DNA from: CAYMEK01 sp964389305
GTDB lineage: Bacteria > Spirochaetota > Spirochaetia > SZUA-6 > DRHE01
NCBI GenBank assembly: GCA_964389305.1
Contig: CAYMEK010000009.1
Coordinates: 1-64,000 of the forward strand
Direction of reading: 5' to 3'
Length of the DNA: 64,000 bases
In this document: positions 32,989 through 41,788 of the stretch, piece by piece
Numbering within the stretch: position 1 is the stretch's first letter
Layout of the letters: each line of letters begins with the position of its first letter
Notes under the pieces: generated by a model
What the model saw: only the letters and a program-made list of their open reading frames with translations
Database searches by the model: none
Told to the model about the DNA's origin: nothing
Program-made: the position numbers and the translations under genes

Positions 32989-34266
32989 GTGCGGGTTTTC
33001 TGCCGGGTGTTCTATTTCGTACTTTTTCTTTTCCTCACCTCACCCTCATATGCCTATCTGGATCCGGGCACGGGCAGCCTCCTCCTGTACGCCATCATGG
33101 GAATCGCGGTAACCGTGTTGTTCTCGATACGCGCCGTCTGGTACACGCTGAAAGGCAAGGCCTACCTCGTCGGCAGCGCGTCCGTGTTGACCGGCCTGCC
33201 GGACATTATCTTCCATTCGGAGGGCGGCAACTACTGGCAGGTCTTTGAGCCCGTGATCGCATCCCTCACGAGGGATGGAGCCGCCTGCGCCTACGTCACT
33301 CCGGATCCGGCGGATCCGGGCCTCTGTTCCGGCCTAGACCGTCTGAAGGCCTTCCGCCCTGGCGGGAACATGGCTACGATCGCGTGGATGAACGGCGCCA
33401 GAGCAGGGGTAGTCGTTTCCACTACACCACATCTGGACGTCTATATGCTCAGGCGCTCCAAGCGCGTGAAAAAGTATATCCATCTGTTTCACGCGCCGAC
33501 AGACATCGTTTTCTATGAAAAGTACGCTTTCGACTGGTACGACTGCCTCTTGATCGTGGGTTCGTTCCAGGAAGCCGGAATACGCGAGCTGGAGCGCAAA
33601 CGCGGCACTCCGGTCAAAGAGCTCCTGCCCACCGGGTGCACGTATTTCGACTATATGTTGAAGGAAGTTTCCACCCTTACAGTACCAGCTAGCTTACCAC
33701 CCGCTGTTCTCTACGCTCCTGCTTGGGGCGTCCGCAGCTCCGTCCTCACGCACGGAACAGGAGTAATCGAATCCCTGGTCGGGTGCGGAATGAAAGTCAT
33801 CTTCAGACCCCACCCTCAATTCTACGTGTCCCATGCCGAGATCATCCGGGACATCGAGAAGCGGCTGGCAGGGACCGATCTCGTGGAGATGGATCGCAAC
33901 CGGACCGGCATCTCAGCCATGGCGAGGTCCGATGTTCTCATCACCGATCTCTCCGGCATCCTGTTCGACTATGCCTGTCTCTTTGCCCGGCCGATTCTGT
34001 TGGCCAACTCCGATGCGGACCCCGGAGGCCAGGAGGGCGAGGATCTGTCCGGCGCCCTCTGGGACGTGCTGGCGAGCAGGGAGCTCGCCTACGCCCTCGT
34101 AGACGGGATGGAGCGGCTGCCGGACCTCGTCACCCGCGCGCGGCGCAGCAGCGGAGAATACGAGCAGAGAGCGCGGGAATTTCGCGATCGCACCTTCTAT
34201 AACTTCGGCGAGGCGGGACCGGCAGCGGCCGGCAATATCCTGTCCGTGTTTCGGAGCGTCTCGTGA
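32989..34266 (+). CDS. CDP-glycerol glycerophosphotransferase (TagF/TagB)-like protein
   Basis: A 425-residue protein. A leader or membrane segment (VFYFVLFLFLTSPSYA) is followed by YLDPGTGSLLLYAIMGI, a second hydrophobic segment. The rest is a GT-B-like teichoic-acid polymerase fold with HLFHAPTDI, VLYAPAWG, IFRPHPQFY and SDVLITDLSGILFDYA, the C-terminal signature of the CDP-glycerol glycerophosphotransferase family. Such enzymes move a phospho-alcohol from a CDP donor to a surface polymer. Directly before phosphonate genes, it could transfer CMP-linked aminoethylphosphonate. The GTG at 32989 is chosen because the leader then begins the protein; the start is uncertain. Confidence 0.78.
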   Translation: MRVFCRVFYFVLFLFLTSPSYAYLDPGTGSLLLYAIMGIAVTVLFSIRAVWYTLKGKAYLVGSASVLTGLPDIIFHSEGGNYWQVFEPVIASLTRDGAACAYVTPDPADPGLCSGLDRLKAFRPGGNMATIAWMNGARAGVVVSTTPHLDVYMLRRSKRVKKYIHLFHAPTDIVFYEKYAFDWYDCLLIVGSFQEAGIRELERKRGTPVKELLPTGCTYFDYMLKEVSTLTVPASLPPAVLYAPAWGVRSSVLTHGTGVIESLVGCGMKVIFRPHPQFYVSHAEIIRDIEKRLAGTDLVEMDRNRTGISAMARSDVLITDLSGILFDYACLFARPILLANSDADPGGQEGEDLSGALWDVLASRELAYALVDGMERLPDLVTRARRSSGEYEQRAREFRDRTFYNFGEAGPAAAGNILSVFRSVS

Positions 34267-34326
34267 ACATCACGAAAAGCGGGGACGCAGCGAGCTCGAT
34301 TATACGGAAGAAAGGAAGATCCGAGT

Positions 34327-35940
34327 ATGAAAAAAACACGGCAGTTTAAAAGGCTCCTTACCTCGTCCCACCTGGAGTTCCTCTGCGAGGCGCACAATGG
34401 CCTTTCGGCGCGGATCGTCGAGGAGGCCGGTTTCAAAGGGATCTGGGGGAGCGGACTCGCGATCTCTTCACAGCTGGGAGTCCGCGACAGCAACGAGGCG
34501 AGCTGGACTCAGGTGCTGGACGTCATAGAGTTCATGGCCGATGCGACAAAGATCCCCATCCTTCTGGATGGCGATACCGGTTATGGCAATTTCAACAACA
34601 TGCGGCGTCTGGTGCATAAGCTCGAACAGCGCGACGTGGCGGCCGTGTGCATAGAGGACAAGCTTTTCCCGAAGACCAATAGCTTCATCCGGGGCGCGAC
34701 CCAGCCGCTGGCGGATATGGAGGAGTTCGCCGGCAAGATCAAGGCGGGTAAAGACGCCCAAACCGACGATGATTTTTGCATCATTGCCCGAGTCGAGGCC
34801 TTTATCGCCGGATGGGGTCTTGCCGAAGCGCTCCGACGGGCCGAGGCCTATCGCCAGGCGGGTGCCGACGGAATCCTGATCCACAGCGCCCTTTCGGTGC
34901 CGGATGAAGTGCTCGCCTTCAAAGAGGAATGGGGCGACCGCCTGCCCGTGGTGATCGTGCCGACAAAATATTACTCGACGCCGACCGAGGTCTTCAGGCG
35001 GTATGGGTTTTCCATCGCCATATGGGCCAACCAGGTCGTACGCGCTGCTATAAGCGGAATGCAGCACGTGGCACAGGCCATCCATGAAGCCGAAAGCCTG
35101 ATGGCGGTGGAAGACTCCATTCCCACGGTAGCCGAGGTATTTCGTTTGCAGGGCGAAAAGGAGCTCGAGGAGGCGGAAAAGCGCTATCTTCCGCAACGGG
35201 GAGCGGGGATTCAGGCAATCGTGCTCGCCGCGGCCAGGGGCAAGGAGCTGGGAGAATTGACCGCGAGTAAGCCCAAGGCGATGATCGAGATCGGCGGCTC
35301 GCCGCTGCTCTCTCACATCGTCGACGGGTACAACGCCGTGGGCATCAAGGACCTCACCGTAGTACGCGGCTACTGCAGGGACGTCGTCGACCTCCCGGGC
35401 CTGGGGTACGTGGACAATCCCGAGTTCGACGTCACCGGCGAAGTCGTCTCGCTATCCAAGGCCCTCAACGCCATCGATGGGGAAAAGGATACGATCATTT
35501 CCTACGGTGACGTGCTCTTCAAGAAGTATATCGTGGAGATGCTCTCGGACAGCGACGAGCCATTCGCCATCGCCGTGGATACGGCCTGGCAGGAGAGTGT
35601 GAACCGTAGCCGCACCGCGGACTACGTGGAGTGCACGTTGCCCTATTCCCGCGAGGTCTTCGGGCAGAAAGTGTATCTGAACCGCTTGATCCACGACCGC
35701 GTAGAAGGACGGGTCCATGGCGAATGGATGGGATTCCTCAAGGTCGCCAAAGGATCGTTCGCCGTTTTTCAGCAGGCCGTCGCCGAAATCCTGGCCGCTC
35801 CGAACGGCCGCGACGCAAAGATCCCCGACCTGTTGAACGCTCTGGTTGCGGGCGGCTATAATGTGACGGTTCTCTACACCACCGGCAACTGGCTCGATAT
35901 CGACAGCCTGGATGACGTGGTGCTGGCGGGCATGTTCTGA
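34327..35940 (+). CDS. pepM: Phosphoenolpyruvate mutase fused to nucleotidyltransferase
   Basis: A 537-residue fusion. Residues 1 to about 290 are PEP mutase of the isocitrate lyase superfamily: metal-binding LLDGDTGYG and the diagnostic EDKLFPKTNS loop (about 110-119) that distinguishes mutases. It isomerises PEP to phosphonopyruvate, the entry to nearly all natural C-P compounds. From about 295, a MobA/RfbA-like nucleotidyltransferase domain begins IVLAAARGKELGELTASKPKAM, where the usual 'LAAGxGxRL' Gly and Arg are Ala and Glu. Its own catalysis is therefore in doubt. ATG at 34327 after GGAAG; ppd follows 13 bp after the stop. Confidence 0.9.
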   Translation: MKKTRQFKRLLTSSHLEFLCEAHNGLSARIVEEAGFKGIWGSGLAISSQLGVRDSNEASWTQVLDVIEFMADATKIPILLDGDTGYGNFNNMRRLVHKLEQRDVAAVCIEDKLFPKTNSFIRGATQPLADMEEFAGKIKAGKDAQTDDDFCIIARVEAFIAGWGLAEALRRAEAYRQAGADGILIHSALSVPDEVLAFKEEWGDRLPVVIVPTKYYSTPTEVFRRYGFSIAIWANQVVRAAISGMQHVAQAIHEAESLMAVEDSIPTVAEVFRLQGEKELEEAEKRYLPQRGAGIQAIVLAAARGKELGELTASKPKAMIEIGGSPLLSHIVDGYNAVGIKDLTVVRGYCRDVVDLPGLGYVDNPEFDVTGEVVSLSKALNAIDGEKDTIISYGDVLFKKYIVEMLSDSDEPFAIAVDTAWQESVNRSRTADYVECTLPYSREVFGQKVYLNRLIHDRVEGRVHGEWMGFLKVAKGSFAVFQQAVAEILAAPNGRDAKIPDLLNALVAGGYNVTVLYTTGNWLDIDSLDDVVLAGMF

Positions 35941-35953
35941 TGGAGAAGCGCGC

Positions 35954-37099
35954 GTGATATCCGCCCAGACGTTCGTGGAAGCGGCCAGGAAAAAGGGCTT
36001 CGGTTTGTGGACCGGAGTTCCCTGCTCCTACCTGAAACCCTTCATCAACTACGTGATCGACGCCCCCGACCTGCGCTACGTCGCCGCCGCGAACGAGGGG
36101 GATGCTGTCGCCGTCGCAACCGGCGCGGACTTGGGCGGCGTGCGCGCTATCGCCATGTTTCAGAACTCCGGGCTGGGAAACGCCGTCAACCCGCTCACCT
36201 CGCTAAACGCCATCTTCAGGATCCCGATTCTGGTCATCACCACGCTTCGCGGCGAACCGGGTGGCCCTCACGATGAACCGCAGCATGCGCTGATGGGTCC
36301 AATCACCACGCGCATGCTCGAGTTGATGCAGATCCCGTGGGAATATTTTCCCCGGGAGGCAGGCGAGGTCGAGCCGGCTCTTGCCCGGGTTGTGACCCAT
36401 ATGGAGACCAAAAGTCTTCCCTATGCCCTTGTTATCAAGAAGGGCTCGGTCGCGGATTGGAAACTCAAGAGCGTACCGAAGCTCCGGCCCCTTGCACCGT
36501 CCCCCCCACCATCGGAAGGGGGGATGCCGCGCTTCACCCGGGAGGCGATTCTTCGGGCGGTGCAGGCTTCCCTGAGGCCCGGAGACGTTGTGATCGCCTC
36601 TACCGGTTTTACGGGCCGTGAGCTCTACTCCCTGGAAGACCGCCGCGAGCAGCTCTACATGGTCGGCTCCATGGGTTGCGCGATGAGTCTGGGGCTCGGT
36701 CTGGCGCTCGTGCGTCCGAAGCTGCGAGTGATCGTGCTGGACGGTGACGGCGCCGCACTCATGCGGATGGGCGGCCTGGCCACGGTGGGATACGAGCGGC
36801 CGCCCAACCTGGTGCACATTCTGCTGGACAACCAGATGTACGAGTCGACGGGCGGGCAGTCCACGGTGTCCCACTCAGTCGATTTCTGCTCCATCGCCGC
36901 CGCCTGCGGCTATCCCCGCACGGCCCTGGCTACAAAGCCGGAGGAAGTTGCCGCATTTCTGGACGGCGCCGACGGCGCCGCACTGGGTCTTCTTCACGTA
37001 AAGATCCTCCCCGGCTCACCTGGCAATTTACCCAGACCGACCATCACACCCCCCGAGGTGGCTTCGCGTCTGCGGGCCTACATTATTAATGGTAAATGA
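35954..37099 (+). CDS. ppd: Phosphonopyruvate decarboxylase
   Basis: A 381-residue ThDP enzyme that decarboxylates phosphonopyruvate to phosphonoacetaldehyde, pulling the unfavourable PEP mutase reaction. The N-terminal PYR domain has GVPCSYLKPFIN and AANEGDAVAVATG (catalytic Glu). The C-terminal PP domain has LDGDGAALMRMG (about 260) with the ThDP/Mg motif ending in LDNQMYESTGGQ. The GTG at 35954 has GGAGAAG five bases upstream and gives the usual N-terminus; earlier in-frame starts lie inside pepM. Confidence 0.92.
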   Translation: MISAQTFVEAARKKGFGLWTGVPCSYLKPFINYVIDAPDLRYVAAANEGDAVAVATGADLGGVRAIAMFQNSGLGNAVNPLTSLNAIFRIPILVITTLRGEPGGPHDEPQHALMGPITTRMLELMQIPWEYFPREAGEVEPALARVVTHMETKSLPYALVIKKGSVADWKLKSVPKLRPLAPSPPPSEGGMPRFTREAILRAVQASLRPGDVVIASTGFTGRELYSLEDRREQLYMVGSMGCAMSLGLGLALVRPKLRVIVLDGDGAALMRMGGLATVGYERPPNLVHILLDNQMYESTGGQSTVSHSVDFCSIAAACGYPRTALATKPEEVAAFLDGADGAALGLLHVKILPGSPGNLPRPTITPPEVASRLRAYIINGK

Positions 37100-37106
37100 G
37101 GAAAGA

Positions 37107-38210
37107 ATGGAAACGAAAGAGAAGATGGTTTTGTTGAATCCAGGGCCGGTCAGCTTAACCCAGCGGGTGCGCGCGGCCATGTCGAAGGAAGACCTGTGTC
37201 ATCGGGAGCCCGAGTTCGCCGAGCTGGTGCTCGATATTCGCGGGCGCCTCAAGCGCGTATACGCCGAAGCGCAGAACGATTATGAAGCGATTCTCATGAC
37301 CGGCTCCGGCACCTGCGCGGTGGAGGCGATGATCTCCAGTTTCGTACCAAAAAGCGGAAGGGTACTCGTGATCGCCAATGGCGTCTACGGCGAGCGGATG
37401 GGAGCGATGATCGAGGCACAGGGCAAGCATCAGGTCCTGGTGCGCTCCGAGTGGCCGGAGCCCATGAACCTGACCGAGGTCGACCGCCGCCTTACCGCCG
37501 ATCCCTCGCTCACGCACGTGCTGGCCGTTCAGAACGAGACGACGACAGGGCGGCACAACGACCTGCCCGCACTCGCTCGACTGTTGAAAAAGCACGACCG
37601 CCGTCTCCTGCTGGACGCAGTAAGCAGTTTCGCGGGGGAGGAAATCCGTTTTGCCGATTGGAACCTGGACGCCCTAGGCGCGGTTGCCAACAAGTGCATC
37701 CACGGAACGCCCGGGATCTGCTTTGTTCTGGCTCGCAGCGAGCTTTTTGAAAAAAACACCAGCGGAGCTAATTCGATCTACCTCGACCTCTACCGATACT
37801 ACCAGGAGCAGAAAAGCGGCTCCTCGCCCTTCACCCAGGCCACGCATGTCTGTGTGGCGTTTCAGCAGGCGCTGGTCGAATTGGAAGAGGCCGGCGGCTG
37901 GAAAGCGCGCAGGGAGCGCTACCGGCACCTGTCGCGGAGGATCCGCGCCGAGTTGGATCGTCTTGGGATCCGTCGCTTTCTCCCGGAGGAAGCCTACTGC
38001 GCGATGATTTCCTCGTTCCACCTTCCTCAGGGTGTGAGTTACGAGCAGCTTCACGACCTCATGAAGGAGGAGGGTTTTGTGATCTACGCGGGCCAGGCGG
38101 GCCTCTACCACTCGATTTTTAGAATCGCGAACATGGGCGATATAACGGACGGCGATCTGGCGCGGCTGATTGAAGTGTTTCGAAAGCGTTTTGGAGCGGC
38201 CGTGGCGTGA
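37107..38210 (+). CDS. phnW: 2-aminoethylphosphonate transaminase
   Basis: A 367-residue class V PLP aminotransferase. The N-terminal LLNPGPVSLTQRV is diagnostic, and HREPEF, TGSGTCAVEAM and VQNETTTGRHN follow. The PLP Lys lies in ANKCIHGTPG (about 194). In a gene row with pepM and ppd it acts in the biosynthetic direction, turning phosphonoacetaldehyde into 2-aminoethylphosphonate with an amino donor. The ATG at 37107 with GAGG upstream is better than the one at 37089, which overlaps ppd. Confidence 0.9.
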   Translation: METKEKMVLLNPGPVSLTQRVRAAMSKEDLCHREPEFAELVLDIRGRLKRVYAEAQNDYEAILMTGSGTCAVEAMISSFVPKSGRVLVIANGVYGERMGAMIEAQGKHQVLVRSEWPEPMNLTEVDRRLTADPSLTHVLAVQNETTTGRHNDLPALARLLKKHDRRLLLDAVSSFAGEEIRFADWNLDALGAVANKCIHGTPGICFVLARSELFEKNTSGANSIYLDLYRYYQEQKSGSSPFTQATHVCVAFQQALVELEEAGGWKARRERYRHLSRRIRAELDRLGIRRFLPEEAYCAMISSFHLPQGVSYEQLHDLMKEEGFVIYAGQAGLYHSIFRIANMGDITDGDLARLIEVFRKRFGAAVA

Positions 38211-38959
38211 GGGGCGTTCGGCATCCTGTCCGAACCGCGGTTATCCTGGCCGCCGGCAGGGGGACGCGGTTAGGAAAGCTCGGCACCGAGATTCCCAAGG
38301 GATTTCTGATTCTCGGCGATAAACCAATCATCGAGCAGTCCATCGACAAGCTCGTGGCGATCGGGGTCAATCAGGTCCTCATCGTAACCGGACACCTTGA
38401 GTCCGTCTACCGCGAACTGGCCGCGCGCAGGGCGGGGCTCATCGAGATCGTGCGGAATCCCCGGTATACCGACTGGGGCAGCTTTTTTTCTCTGTGGCTG
38501 GCGCTCGACCGCTTGGCTTCCACAAATCACGCGGAACCTTTCCTCCTGCTAGAATCAGACCTGGTGTATGAGCCTCGTGCGCTCCAAGAGGTGCTAGCCG
38601 ACCCGCATGAGGATGTGATCCTGCTCTCGGGTCCCACCGGGTCAGGCGACGAGGTATGGGTGGAAACCGACGCCGGGGGACGGTTGGTGGCCATGAGCAA
38701 GGATCGCAGCCGGCTCGGTGCGGAGGTTGCGGGTGAACTGGTTGGGATCACGCGGATATCGCCGGCTCTTGCGGAGGAATTGCGGCGTCAAGGACAAGTC
38801 CTGCTTGCACGTTCTCCCGAGGCGGAGTACGAGACCGGCGGCCTGGTGGAGGTCGCGGCGCGCCGGCCCGTGCACTGTCGCCGTGCCGAGGGCCTTCTCT
38901 GGGCGGAAATCGACGACGAGAATCACCTGGCACGGGCGCGACGATTGTTCGCGCGCTAA
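38207..38959 (+). CDS. Nucleotidyltransferase, probable aminoethylphosphonate cytidylyltransferase (PntC-like)
   Basis: A 250-residue LicC/RfbA-type enzyme with an intact signature AVILAAGRGTRLGKLGTEIPKG near the start, the product-side motif LLLESDLVYEP (metal-binding Asp) and AEIDDENHL near the end, the second metal-binding Asp. LicC relatives activate phosphocholine with CTP; in phosphonate clusters the homologue PntC makes CMP-aminoethylphosphonate. The GTG start overlaps the phnW stop (GTGA), so it is translated with the transaminase. Its intact active site contrasts with the degenerate domain fused to PEP mutase. Confidence 0.82.
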   Translation: MRGVRHPVRTAVILAAGRGTRLGKLGTEIPKGFLILGDKPIIEQSIDKLVAIGVNQVLIVTGHLESVYRELAARRAGLIEIVRNPRYTDWGSFFSLWLALDRLASTNHAEPFLLLESDLVYEPRALQEVLADPHEDVILLSGPTGSGDEVWVETDAGGRLVAMSKDRSRLGAEVAGELVGITRISPALAEELRRQGQVLLARSPEAEYETGGLVEVAARRPVHCRRAEGLLWAEIDDENHLARARRLFAR

Positions 38960-38983
38960 AGTTCGAGAAAGGGGGGAATCGAT

Positions 38984-39823
38984 ATGCAGAGCATTCGCCA
39001 AGATCCGTTCCACTGGCGAACGGGCATCGCCTACAAAACAAAAGAAAAAATCGTCGTCCGAGGATACGACAACAACGAGCTGACCGGCAATGTGGATTTC
39101 ACTTCCATGGCCTTCTTGGTTTTGACCGGTAGGCTTCCCTGCGAGAAGGAGAAAGCTGTCCTTGATGCAATGCTCGTTTCCCTCTGCGAACATGCCTTCT
39201 CTCCGTCCTCAGCGGCAACCCGTTTTGTCGCCTCCGGCGGCGTGCCCCTAAACACTGCCGTAGCCGGTGGAATTCTTGCCATGGGAACACGGCACGCTTC
39301 TGCCGACATCCCGGCGCAGATGTTTCAACAGGGAGTCAAGCGATGCAAGGAACAGGGAATCGATATCGACACCTGTGCGCTGAACATCGTGAGGGAACAC
39401 AAGGAATCCGGGAAGATCCTTAACGGGTTTCATCACCCCCAGCATATAAAAGATCCGCGGGTTCGGCGCCTGTTCCAGGTAGCTGAACAGCACGGTACGC
39501 GGGCAGATCATCAGAATCTGGCCCTGGCCGTGGAAAAGGCGACCGAGATCGTTTACGGGCGTCTATTTTACCTTAACGGCCCGGGCGCTTTTGCAGCCCT
39601 GGGTAGTGACCTGGGACTGACTCCGCCGCAGATAAAAGGATTGATGATACTGTCGCGAACCGTCTCCCTGATCGCTCATGCGGTCGAGGAGAATGAACGG
39701 GAGAAAGGCTGGCGGGCTTCCAGCAAAGCCGACATCACCCAGCCGCTCGACCTGTCCCTTCAGCTCCCGGAGTACTACGATGGTCCGCCGGCCCGCCGCC
39801 TGTCCAAAAGATCGACAAGATGA
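38984..39823 (+). CDS. Short citrate synthase-family protein (citryl-CoA lyase-like)
   Basis: A 279-residue protein of the citrate synthase superfamily, much shorter than true citrate synthase (about 370-430) and the size of citryl-CoA lyase modules. Visible family features are the N-terminal tract IVVRGYDNNELTGNVDFTS, a His in LCEHAFSPSSAATR, the turn HHPQHIKDPR and the C-terminal arginine region. GGGGGG precedes the ATG at 38984, 24 bp after the nucleotidyltransferase, so it may belong to the phosphonate operon. It could alternatively serve the acyl-CoA enzyme encoded convergently. Substrate not assignable. Confidence 0.75.
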   Translation: MQSIRQDPFHWRTGIAYKTKEKIVVRGYDNNELTGNVDFTSMAFLVLTGRLPCEKEKAVLDAMLVSLCEHAFSPSSAATRFVASGGVPLNTAVAGGILAMGTRHASADIPAQMFQQGVKRCKEQGIDIDTCALNIVREHKESGKILNGFHHPQHIKDPRVRRLFQVAEQHGTRADHQNLALAVEKATEIVYGRLFYLNGPGAFAALGSDLGLTPPQIKGLMILSRTVSLIAHAVEENEREKGWRASSKADITQPLDLSLQLPEYYDGPPARRLSKRSTR

Positions 39824-39842
39824 AAAGGCACTGTAGGTGCAG

Positions 39843-40796
39843 TCATTGTCCCGCCCCGCTTCCGGCTTTGAGCATCTCGATGAAGCGCTGGTTTCGTCTC
39901 CGGCGAAACTCCTCCCCATCCCGCTCGGACCAGTCGTATAGACCGCGCCCGCTTTTCTGGCCGAGGTGTCCGGCCCGGACATTGTCGATCAGGATATTCT
40001 GCGGCTTGGAGGCATTACAGAGAGTGGGATAGAGATAACTCTGTACTTTCTCGTGCAGGTCCAGACCACAGGAATCGAAGTATTCCATAGGACCGATCGT
40101 GGAAAACCGCGGTCCAAAGCTCGCCAAAACCACTTTATCGATATCCTCTGGATCCGCAATGCCCTGCTCAATCAGGTATAGAGCTTCCCGGTACAATGCA
40201 TGCTGCAAACGGTTGCCGATATGACCGGGGAAATCCTTTTTCAAGATCACCGGAGCTTTCCCCAGTTTCTCGAAGAAGCCGACCGCCAGGTCAAGCACCT
40301 CTTCGGAAAGGCAATCGTGGGGTACGATTTCGACCAGCGGAACAAGGTAAGGAGGATTCCAGAAATGGGTCACCATCATCCGATCCTGATGTATGAGACG
40401 AGCGCCGATATCATTCGGGGAGAGCCCCGAGGTACTCGAGCAGAGGATGGCGGTAGCCTTGCAGCACGAATCGATCTGAGCGAACACCTCCTGTTTCACG
40501 CTCAGCTCCTCGTAGACCGCCTCAAAAACCATATCTGCATCGCCTACCGCCGTAGAAATACCCGTGTCCGTCTCCAGCATCTCCAGGGCCTTGGTCCTGT
40601 CATCATCCCGGATCACTGCCGCGTCGACCAGATCGGCAAGATCCTTCTCCAAATTGGACAAGCCGCGAGAAACGCTTCTTTCGTTTCTACCTACGAGGCG
40701 CACGCGGAATCCGTTGATCAGCAAGGAGGTGGCGATATCCGGGCCAATCATGCCGCAGCCGATTACGGTAACTCGCTGTATGTCCTCTACCGTCAT
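39843..40796 (-). CDS. 3-hydroxyacyl-CoA dehydrogenase family protein
   Basis: A 317-residue NAD-dependent dehydrogenase. The Rossmann motif is VIGCGMIGPDIA (residues 10-21). CSSTSGLSPNDI and the catalytic-His region MVTHFWNPPYLVPLVEI follow, then the C-terminal helical domain with FPGHIGNRLQHALYREA. Length and motifs fit both fatty-acid 3-hydroxyacyl-CoA dehydrogenase and the L-gulonate/lambda-crystallin branch. It lies 104 bp after the GntR gene on the same strand and may be the last gene of that catabolic row. GGAG precedes the ATG at 40796. Confidence 0.85.
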   Translation of the reverse strand: MTVEDIQRVTVIGCGMIGPDIATSLLINGFRVRLVGRNERSVSRGLSNLEKDLADLVDAAVIRDDDRTKALEMLETDTGISTAVGDADMVFEAVYEELSVKQEVFAQIDSCCKATAILCSSTSGLSPNDIGARLIHQDRMMVTHFWNPPYLVPLVEIVPHDCLSEEVLDLAVGFFEKLGKAPVILKKDFPGHIGNRLQHALYREALYLIEQGIADPEDIDKVVLASFGPRFSTIGPMEYFDSCGLDLHEKVQSYLYPTLCNASKPQNILIDNVRAGHLGQKSGRGLYDWSERDGEEFRRRRNQRFIEMLKAGSGAGQ

Positions 40797-40900
40797 AGCA
40801 AACTCCGGTTCATGTTTATCCGCCTACGCATTCCTACTGCCTCATACAAACGTTTCGGTGTATTTCGCGAGATATGGATGCCAACGGCGACCCTGCACTG

Positions 40901-41635
40901 TCACGACAGGTTGCCGTCTACGGATGCTTCTCTCTGAAGAAGTGATTCGCTCTTCTTCAGGTGGATTTTGTACGTATCTGTCGCCGGCGATCGATAAGAT
41001 TGCATATTGTAAAAAAAGTCCAGCGCGGCATTCTTGCAGCTTTCAATGTGCCGATACATCGCTTGCTGTGCTTTCTCAAAATCCCGCTTTAACAAGAGGT
41101 CGAGTACTTCAAGATGTTCTTTGCAGGCGTCATGGATCTTCGTTTCGTTCTGTCCGGTAGAAATAATAATGCGCGTGTTTATGTCAAAAACCTTGCGCAT
41201 CATATCGATAATGAAACGATTACCACAGTGTTCGATGATGAACAAATGCATTGCCGTATCAACTCGAAAATCAGCCCGAACGTAGGGATCTTCGCCTAGA
41301 AACTTCCTGCGGAAGATCAAAAGCTCTTCCTCGGGAAGAACAGGTCCTGCCATTCTCAAGGCCACAGGTTCTATCTCAAGCCTGGCCTGGAAGATTTGCC
41401 TGACATCGTCAAGGGAAACATCTGTTACATAAATTCCCTTTTTCGGCAGAATCCGAATAAATCCTTCCTGCTCGATGCGGTTCAGTGCCTGCCGTATCGG
41501 CGTGCGGCTAAATCCAAGATCTTCGGACAACTGGGTTTCATTGAGCATCGTGCCCGGCTTGTACTCACAATTAATCAACTTTTCCCGCAGAATTTCGTAG
41601 GCGAGATTTTTCAGATCACGGTTTGTCTTTTTCAA
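40901..41635 (-). CDS. GntR-family (FCD/FadR subfamily) transcriptional regulator
   Basis: A 244-residue regulator. A winged HTH occupies about 10-75 (LNETQLSEDLGFSRTPIRQALNR is the recognition region, then EGFIRILPKKGIYV). An all-helical FCD ligand domain (about 85-220) contains Asp/His residues that normally hold a metal and an organic acid effector (VDTAMHLFIIEHCGN). Such regulators control carboxylic- or amino-acid catabolism and usually bind their own promoter. A motif shared with the lyase gene promoter lies 38-55 bp upstream. Translation begins at a TTG. Confidence 0.87.
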   Translation of the reverse strand: MKKTNRDLKNLAYEILREKLINCEYKPGTMLNETQLSEDLGFSRTPIRQALNRIEQEGFIRILPKKGIYVTDVSLDDVRQIFQARLEIEPVALRMAGPVLPEEELLIFRRKFLGEDPYVRADFRVDTAMHLFIIEHCGNRFIIDMMRKVFDINTRIIISTGQNETKIHDACKEHLEVLDLLLKRDFEKAQQAMYRHIESCKNAALDFFYNMQSYRSPATDTYKIHLKKSESLLQREASVDGNLS

Positions 41636-41672
41636 AACTCATTTCCATTTTCTTACAAAATCTAGATACTTA

Positions 41673-41690
41673 AAGTATGCAACACGTATT
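41673..41690. promoter_or_regulatory. Candidate GntR operator before the GntR gene
   Basis: AAGTATGCAACACGTATT at 41673-41690 shares 14 of 17 positions (CAACA.GTATT core) with a motif 60 bp before the lyase-family gene at 49405. Its position 38 bp upstream of the GntR start fits autoregulation. Confidence 0.45.
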
Positions 41691-41788
41691 CGATAAGTAC
41701 AAGGGTATCTGCCCAAATTTCTCCTTCCCCAGAGTCGTCTTCGTTCCTTAACCGGGTAAAGCTACCTAGACCGGAGGCACAAGGCTCT

